The notes below the pieces were generated by a model. That model saw only the letters and a list, made by a program, of their open reading frames with translations, ran no database searches and was not told where the DNA came from. The position numbers and the translations under genes are program-made. Positions 59,605-64,000 of a stretch of DNA of 64,000 nt are shown here, piece after piece. How positions within the stretch are numbered: position 1 is the first letter of the stretch; each line of letters begins with the position of its first letter. Source of the stretch: Halococcus morrhuae DSM 1307 (GTDB lineage: Archaea; Halobacteriota; Halobacteria; Halobacteriales; Halococcaceae); assembly GCF_000336695.1 (NCBI RefSeq), contig NZ_AOMC01000091.1, positions 56,653 to 120,652 of the forward strand. Direction: 5' to 3'.

Positions 59605-60388
59605 CCTCAGCCTCGGGAGCGTCGATGGGCTCGGCCGCCGCCCGGTAGTCCTCGTAGACGTCGTTCGCCCACCGGACGAGCGCCTCGTCGGTCCCGTCGA
59701 GACACTCGTGGAGCGAGCCGTGGGCGTCGTAGGTCGAGACCAGCACCCGGTCGTCGAGCACCGCGAGCCCGAACGTCAGCTCGTCGGGATGGAGATAGAG
59801 CGTGAAGCGGTCGAGCGAATGCGCAACTGCAAGCGCATCCGGGTAGGCCGACTGTGATGCATCGAGCACCGAACGATCGATGAGATACTCCATCTCCGTC
59901 CCGGACGTGGCGAGTTCGCGCGCGCCGTGGTTGAGTACGGGGCTGACGACCGGGGAGATGCCGTAAAACGTATCGACATCGCTCGTGACGAACACATCGG
60001 CGACGTGGCTGATGGCCGCGTGGGGGTTCTCCGGTGCGTTCGACACCAGTCGGGCGTCGTCGAGCGCCGCCGCCGGCAGCGTCGTGGCCGTTTCGCCGAG
60101 ATTCTGGAGGAACGATCCCCACTCGTCGACGCGTTCGATCGTCGTTTCGAGCAGCTCGTACTGATCGAGCACGAGCCGTCCGCCCACCGTGAGCCGGTAG
60201 ACACCGCCCTCGTTGTGGATCCACTCGCGGTCGGCGAGCCCGTCGAGCGCCCGATGGACCGTCGAGCGCGACAGCCCACACTCACAGACCAGTTCGCACT
60301 GGCGACGCGGTCGGTCGTGGAGCGTTTCGAGGATCTGGACGCGGTTTTCCGAGCCGGCGAGAAACGCGACGTGTTCCCAAGACGCCAT
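59588..60388 (-). CDS. Winged-helix transcription regulator (HVO-type, ArsR-like N-terminus)
   Basis: A 266-residue haloarchaeal regulator. Residues about 1-75 form a winged helix (FLAGSENRVQILETLHDRPRRQCELVCECGLSRSTVHRALDGLADREWI), followed by a larger C-terminal domain (about residues 80-250) with beta-rich segments (VFVTSDVDTFYGISPVVSP, FTLYLHPDELTFGLAVLDDRVLV) that probably senses a ligand or another protein, as in the DUF1724/HVO_A0163-type family. The target genes are unknown. It is convergent with the small zinc-ribbon regulator, with a 17-nt 3' overlap. Confidence 0.88.
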   Translation of the reverse strand: MASWEHVAFLAGSENRVQILETLHDRPRRQCELVCECGLSRSTVHRALDGLADREWIHNEGGVYRLTVGGRLVLDQYELLETTIERVDEWGSFLQNLGETATTLPAAALDDARLVSNAPENPHAAISHVADVFVTSDVDTFYGISPVVSPVLNHGARELATSGTEMEYLIDRSVLDASQSAYPDALAVAHSLDRFTLYLHPDELTFGLAVLDDRVLVSTYDAHGSLHECLDGTDEALVRWANDVYEDYRAAAEPIDAPEAEATSRQ

Positions 60389-60436
60389 TCGATTGGGGAT
60401 TCCCGTGCAGACGAAAGAGCCTTCCGCTGGGTACTG

Positions 60437-61324
60437 TCAACTGCGGCGATAGTCCTCGATCGCCGCCCGGTAGCCCGCGCGATAGGTCGGATGGGAAAAC
60501 TCGTAGCCCAGTTCCCGAAGCCTGTCGTTCGAGCAGCGTTTCGACGTCTCGATGCGTCGCCGTGCCGGCACCGAGAGCTCCTCGTCGGCGAGGCGCTCGG
60601 CGGTCGTCCGTTTCTCCGGGCGGGGCACGTCACACTCGTCGGCCAGCCAGTCGGCGAACGCCCACTTTTCGACGGGTTCGTCGTCGACAGCGAGCAGCGT
60701 CTCGCCACGTGCCACGTCGCTTTCGAGCAGGAACCGGATCGTTCCGGCGGCGTCTGCGCGATGAACCATGTTGAGATAGCCCTCCGTCACGGGGCCGTCA
60801 AGGTAGCGATCGAGCCGGTAGCGCTCCGGGCCGTAGAGACCCGCAAAGCGCACCACGGTGCCGTCGATACCGTGCTCTTCCGTCTCTTCCAGCGCGATCC
60901 GCTCTGCCTCGGCGAGCACCTCCGTCTTCTCGGTCGTCGGTTCGATGGGTGTCTCCTCGTCGACCCAGTCGCCGTCGTGGTCGCCGTAGACACCCGTCGA
61001 TGAGGTGTAGACGAGGCGGTCGGGCGGGTTCTCGCGCGCGCCGAGCGCCTCGATGGCGGTCCGAAGCCCATCGACGTAGATATCGCGTGCGGCATCGGCC
61101 CCGCGACCGCCGGAGCTCGCCGCGAACACCACCGTATCGACGTCCGGAACGGCCGCGAGCTCGTCCCGACTGGTGACGTCGGCCTCGACGGCCTCGAAGC
61201 CGGCGCGTTCGATCGCTGCACGGCCGTCGGCCGAGCGGCGCACGCCGACGACTCGGCGATCGGGTGCGAGGCTACGACCGAGCGCGAGGCCGACGTAGCC
61301 ACAGCCGAGGATGGCGACGCTCAT
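60437..61324 (-). CDS. NAD(P)-dependent sugar-epimerase/dehydratase family protein
   Basis: A 295-residue SDR-fold protein of the extended epimerase type (YeeZ/GalE-like). The N-terminal Rossmann loop ILGCGYVGLALGRSL is intact, followed by VVFAASSGGRG, LVYTSSTGVYGDHDG and a later GTIRFLLESD region. The catalytic Tyr-x3-Lys motif is not obvious (YGD near residue 112), so the enzyme may not be a true epimerase. The reaction is unknown. It overlaps the upstream gene (61321-62169) by 4 nt. Confidence 0.88.
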   Translation of the reverse strand: MSVAILGCGYVGLALGRSLAPDRRVVGVRRSADGRAAIERAGFEAVEADVTSRDELAAVPDVDTVVFAASSGGRGADAARDIYVDGLRTAIEALGARENPPDRLVYTSSTGVYGDHDGDWVDEETPIEPTTEKTEVLAEAERIALEETEEHGIDGTVVRFAGLYGPERYRLDRYLDGPVTEGYLNMVHRADAAGTIRFLLESDVARGETLLAVDDEPVEKWAFADWLADECDVPRPEKRTTAERLADEELSVPARRRIETSKRCSNDRLRELGYEFSHPTYRAGYRAAIEDYRRS

Positions 61325-62169
61325 GGCTTTCGGTCCTCGATGTGGCCGTGGAGCAGCGCGAATTCGTCGAGCTCCATCGCGAGCCGCCCCTCGATCTTCT
61401 GCTGGATCTCGCGCGCATCGAGCGCGCCGTCGATGCCCGATTCGAGCGCCTCGACGTCGAGAACTGCCGTGGTCATCCCCATCAGGAGGTGATCGCGCGC
61501 CTCCATGGCGATGGCGTCGGCGTCGGGTTCGGCCGGATCGAGTGCGAGTACGGTTGCGGCCTCGTCGAGCGTGAGCGGCGGCGATTCGCCGTTCGTGAGT
61601 GCCCCGACGCCCTCGACGCCCGTCTCCTCGCGGATCGTGTCGCCGCCGTGGCTCTCGACGACCGCCCGGAGCAGCTCGTCGTACCGCGCGCGCAGTTCGT
61701 CGGGCGTGAGTTCGCCCGCATTCTCGACGTCGTGGAACATGGCCACGGTAGCCGTCCCCGACGTAAGTGGATTGAGTTCGTCCGTGACGCCGTAGCCTCC
61801 CTGAGCAAGCGCCTCGGCCAGACCGGTCACGGCAGCGAGTTCGCCCACCCGTCCGCCGCGGGCGAGCGCCGCGCGGGCCGCCCCGAGCGGCTCCTGGTGT
61901 GCCAGCCGCGCCAGCGCCGCATCGTGGCCGGCGACGAGGTCGGCGAAGCGGGCCGCGGCGAGCAACACGCCGACCGTCCCCTCGTCGTAACGATGCTCGC
62001 AGCCCTCGTCGTGGGTTTCGATTTCGGTGATAGAGTCGTCGAGCGCCGCGATGGCACTCGCCCGACAGGCTGGCGTCGTCGCGATCCGACCACCCTCGGC
62101 GCAGTCGCTCGCGTCGATCGAAAGACGACCGCTCTCGGTGGATGGTTGGCAGTCACAGCGTGCGTCCAT
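61321..62169 (-). CDS. Conserved haloarchaeal protein with N-terminal Cys pair
   Basis: A 282-residue soluble protein. The N-terminus has DARCDCQP and DASDCAEGG, possibly a small metal-binding site, and the rest is mainly helical and Ala-rich (LLAAARFADLVAGHDAALARLAH and similar). I do not recognise the family. The ATG at 62169 is chosen because the upstream in-frame residues (MEPSHRTSIEPSNRM) look like leader noise. It overlaps the epimerase-like gene by 4 nt, so they are probably co-transcribed. Function unknown. Confidence 0.75.
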   Translation of the reverse strand: MDARCDCQPSTESGRLSIDASDCAEGGRIATTPACRASAIAALDDSITEIETHDEGCEHRYDEGTVGVLLAAARFADLVAGHDAALARLAHQEPLGAARAALARGGRVGELAAVTGLAEALAQGGYGVTDELNPLTSGTATVAMFHDVENAGELTPDELRARYDELLRAVVESHGGDTIREETGVEGVGALTNGESPPLTLDEAATVLALDPAEPDADAIAMEARDHLLMGMTTAVLDVEALESGIDGALDAREIQQKIEGRLAMELDEFALLHGHIEDRKP

Positions 62170-62281
62170 CCGGTTCGACGGCTCGATGCTCGTGCGATGC
62201 GACGGCTCCACGCCGCCGACTGGTCGCGGCTTTGGGTTTGAACGTTCGTGCTCGGTGCAAGCAGCCGGGGAATTTCGCTGA

Positions 62282-62626
62282 TTACTCGTAGGCCAGCTGC
62301 ATGATCCACTGCGAGAAGGCGTCGCTGTCGGCTTCGACGTCCTCCTCGCCGACCAGCGGCGAGAGGTTGTTGCCGGCCATCAGCAGGGAGAAGTCGAGAT
62401 CGCGCGCCGCCGGGGCGATGTAGTAGGTGTTATGCCCCTCGTAGACGGTGTCCTCGCGTTCGACGAGCCCGTGCTCTTCCAGGCGCTCGGCGATGCGGCT
62501 GCCGGTGCGCGAGTCGACGTCGAGCTGCTTCCAGAAATCGCTTTGGTGGATACCGCCCGTCGAGCGAACGAGTTCGAGACCGGCACGCTCGTCCTCCGAG
62601 AGCTCCACCTCGGCCGTCGTGCTCAT
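62282..62626 (-). CDS. MarR/Lrs14-type winged-helix regulator
   Basis: A 114-residue protein with a winged-helix core (about residues 10-75: DERAGLELVRSTGGIHQSDFWKQLDVDSRTGSRIAERLEEHGLVERED, then the wing TVYEGHNTYYIAP). The N- and C-terminal helices would form the dimer interface (LLMAGNNLSPLVG and FSQWIMQLAYE). It is similar in size and style to other small archaeal MarR/Lrp-like regulators. No effector domain is present. The targets are unknown. Confidence 0.85.
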   Translation of the reverse strand: MSTTAEVELSEDERAGLELVRSTGGIHQSDFWKQLDVDSRTGSRIAERLEEHGLVEREDTVYEGHNTYYIAPAARDLDFSLLMAGNNLSPLVGEEDVEADSDAFSQWIMQLAYE

Positions 62627-62650
62627 ACGCCATCCACACCGCCGGACGGG

Positions 62651-63400
62651 TTAAATCCGGCGTTCGACCGGCTCGAACGCGGTTCGACAGGGTGGTCCGT
62701 CGGCGAACGCGTACTCGCCATCACCGTCCTCGTCGATGCTGATGAGCGACGACGATCGCGTGCCGAAGCCGAACTCCTCGTGATGGACGCAAACCCCGTA
62801 GTCGTGATCGCCGAGGACGTCGGCCGCGCGGTCGATCCACTCCTCGCTCGTCTCGCCGGGGTCGGGCTGGAGCGCCGCGCGCACCTGGCGGCCGTTTTCG
62901 GCCTGTCGCTCGCCGCGCTCGGGCCACGATTCGGGCACGTCGACGTCGCCGATCGCGCCGGTGTTCATCACGACGTGGACGCCGGGGTCGAGGTTCCGAA
63001 CGCGCAGCTGGCCGTCCCATTCGAGCAAGATTGCGGCCTGGGCGTCGGCCACCACGACGTTGAACCCCTCGTATTCGTCGGTCTCGACCGCGCGCTCGAC
63101 GTGGCGGGCAGCCGCCTCCGCCGAGTCGTGTTCGAGCGCGTCCTTGACGAGCAGCCCGCGCGAGCGCTCGCCCGCGAGCTCCCGGTCGGTCCAACGGTTC
63201 GTCACTGCGACGAACAGTCCGTGCTCGTTGTAGCCGATCCACGTCCCGCCGGCCTCGGCATCGCTCGGGGCGACGATTGCGGGCTCTTCGGAGAGCAGTT
63301 CGGGAGGATTCGATTCGCGGTCGACGGCCTCGTCACGGTTGGCCGCCACCGTCACCGGGCGGTCGGCGAAGACCTGCCACGCGAGTACGAGGGTGCACAT
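62651..63400 (-). CDS. NRDE family protein (TANGO2-like)
   Basis: A 249-residue NRDE-domain protein. The N-terminal MCTLVLAWQ begins with Met-Cys, and Cys2 is the likely nucleophile, followed by TVAANRDEAVDR, the motif that gives the family its name. Later segments (GGTWIGYNEHGLFVAVTNR, GLLVKDAL) fit the fold. The family includes Ntn-hydrolase-like proteins and the eukaryotic TANGO2; the physiological role is unclear. It is leftward with a 24-nt gap to the MarR-type gene. Confidence 0.9.
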   Translation of the reverse strand: MCTLVLAWQVFADRPVTVAANRDEAVDRESNPPELLSEEPAIVAPSDAEAGGTWIGYNEHGLFVAVTNRWTDRELAGERSRGLLVKDALEHDSAEAAARHVERAVETDEYEGFNVVVADAQAAILLEWDGQLRVRNLDPGVHVVMNTGAIGDVDVPESWPERGERQAENGRQVRAALQPDPGETSEEWIDRAADVLGDHDYGVCVHHEEFGFGTRSSSLISIDEDGDGEYAFADGPPCRTAFEPVERRI

Positions 63401-63450
63401 AGCTCGAAGGAGGGGTCGGCGCGCCTAAACAGGACCGGTCAGCACGACGA

Positions 63451-64000
63451 TCAGTCGTCGGTCGGCGTTGCCTCGACTTCGCTGCCCTCCTCGACGGCGG
63501 TCGTGAGCGAGACGTTGAGCACGAGCATCGAGGCAAGTCCGCCGATAACGGTGACGATGTTCTTCACCGCGTGGTCGACGATGGCCGCGCCGAGGGCGAT
63601 CGGCGTGGCGACCGGCGTCAGTCCGACGACGAGCAGGCTGAACGCACCCTCGTAGAGGCCGAGCCCGCCCGGCGAGAGCGGAAGCACTTTGGCGAGGTTG
63701 CCGACGCTGACGGCGAAGAAACCGACGGCGACGAGCGTCGTGAGCGGCAGTGCGACGTCGAAGGCGGCGAACACGAGCAGGGCGGTGACGACGTCGAGCG
63801 TCCAGATCACGACGCTGCTCGCGCCGATGCGGGCGAACGCACCGCGGTCGCCGGCCACGGCCTGGACGTCGCCGACGAACCGCTCGATGACGCCTGCGAC
63901 GCGGTCGGCGTAGGCGTCCGAGCTCACTTTCTCCATCCCGCGACGGACGAGATTGCGATCCGAACGCGCGCTCGCGACGATGGCACCGACGAGGACGATG
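63451..64000 (-). CDS. UPF0104-type membrane protein (lysylphosphatidylglycerol synthase/flippase-like), 5' truncated
   Basis: The reading frame is open to the right edge of the window on the minus strand (at least 21 more codons upstream of the internal Met at 63936, to about 63999). The visible part has about four to five hydrophobic segments, with GNLAKVLPLSPGGLGLYEG near the middle, a signature of the UPF0104/LPG-synthase transmembrane domain (AglD-like). Such proteins are suspected lipid or glycolipid flippases or glycosyltransferase membrane domains. The C-terminal tail is short and acidic. The full protein cannot be judged from here. Confidence 0.8.
   Translation of the reverse strand, partial: IVLVGAIVASARSDRNLVRRGMEKVSSDAYADRVAGVIERFVGDVQAVAGDRGAFARIGASSVVIWTLDVVTALLVFAAFDVALPLTTLVAVGFFAVSVGNLAKVLPLSPGGLGLYEGAFSLLVVGLTPVATPIALGAAIVDHAVKNIVTVIGGLASMLVLNVSLTTAVEEGSEVEATPTDD

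Noticed and set aside
1..64000. tRNA, rRNA and CRISPR arrays
   Set aside because: Gaps between genes are too short or lack cloverleaf-type sequence, and no series of regularly spaced repeats was seen. The only tandem repeats are the Thr/Pro stalk codons.

Overview
The window is a 64 kb piece of a haloarchaeal chromosome, probably from a Halobacteria genus such as Halococcus (the genus is a guess). The evidence is high GC with strong G/C-ending codon use, very acidic predicted proteins, TATA-type promoters close to start codons, a family B DNA polymerase, archaeal NAC, TrmI, Thi4 and GpdABC proteins, and many 4-nt ATGA gene overlaps. I found no rRNA, tRNA, CRISPR array or intact insertion sequence. 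Almost all of the window is ordinary chromosomal metabolism.

Layout. 1-4.1 kb: a thiamine salvage operon (tenA, a sodium/solute symporter, a 48-residue membrane protein, thiD-thiN). 4.1-9.7 kb: a small membrane protein coupled to a penicillin-acylase-type hydrolase, a CBS-pair protein and a heavy-metal P-type ATPase. 9.9-14.7 kb: an unassigned protein, an AI-2E-type permease, a lone cytochrome P450 and two small haloarchaeal proteins. 14.8-19 kb: DNA polymerase B and an Nramp-like transporter. 19-27.3 kb: purD with an acyltransferase, an aldo/keto reductase, a thioredoxin-fold protein, a Nif3-like protein and a MATE exporter. 27.4-30.5 kb: a GlcG/HbpS-like protein and the second thiamine locus (thiE-thiM, then thi4 facing it).

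30.6-39.5 kb is the glycerol locus. glpK, a permease-like gene and a zinc ribbon protein run leftward, gpdABC runs rightward, and an Orc1/Cdc6-like ATPase sits between them. glpK and the Orc1/Cdc6-like gene share a 28-bp upstream element (22 of 28 identical, ungapped) plus a second conserved block at almost the same spacing. This points to a common regulator and is the most interesting signal I found.

39.6-47 kb: an iron-type ABC substrate-binding protein behind two TTAGGC-type palindromes, an unassigned protein, a nucleobase permease with an amidohydrolase, a formamidase-like protein and a Thr/Pro-rich surface protein. 47-52.5 kb: the complete hutUGIH histidine degradation operon. 52.9-64 kb: an NhaC antiporter, a Bat-type regulator, a DUF457-like membrane protein, a tandem universal stress protein, an EamA permease, trmI-nac, several regulators, an epimerase, an NRDE protein and a truncated UPF0104-type membrane protein.

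Together the genes describe a heterotroph that uses glycerol and histidine, makes and salvages thiamine, and scavenges iron. All family calls come from reading the translated sequences by eye; no database search was run.
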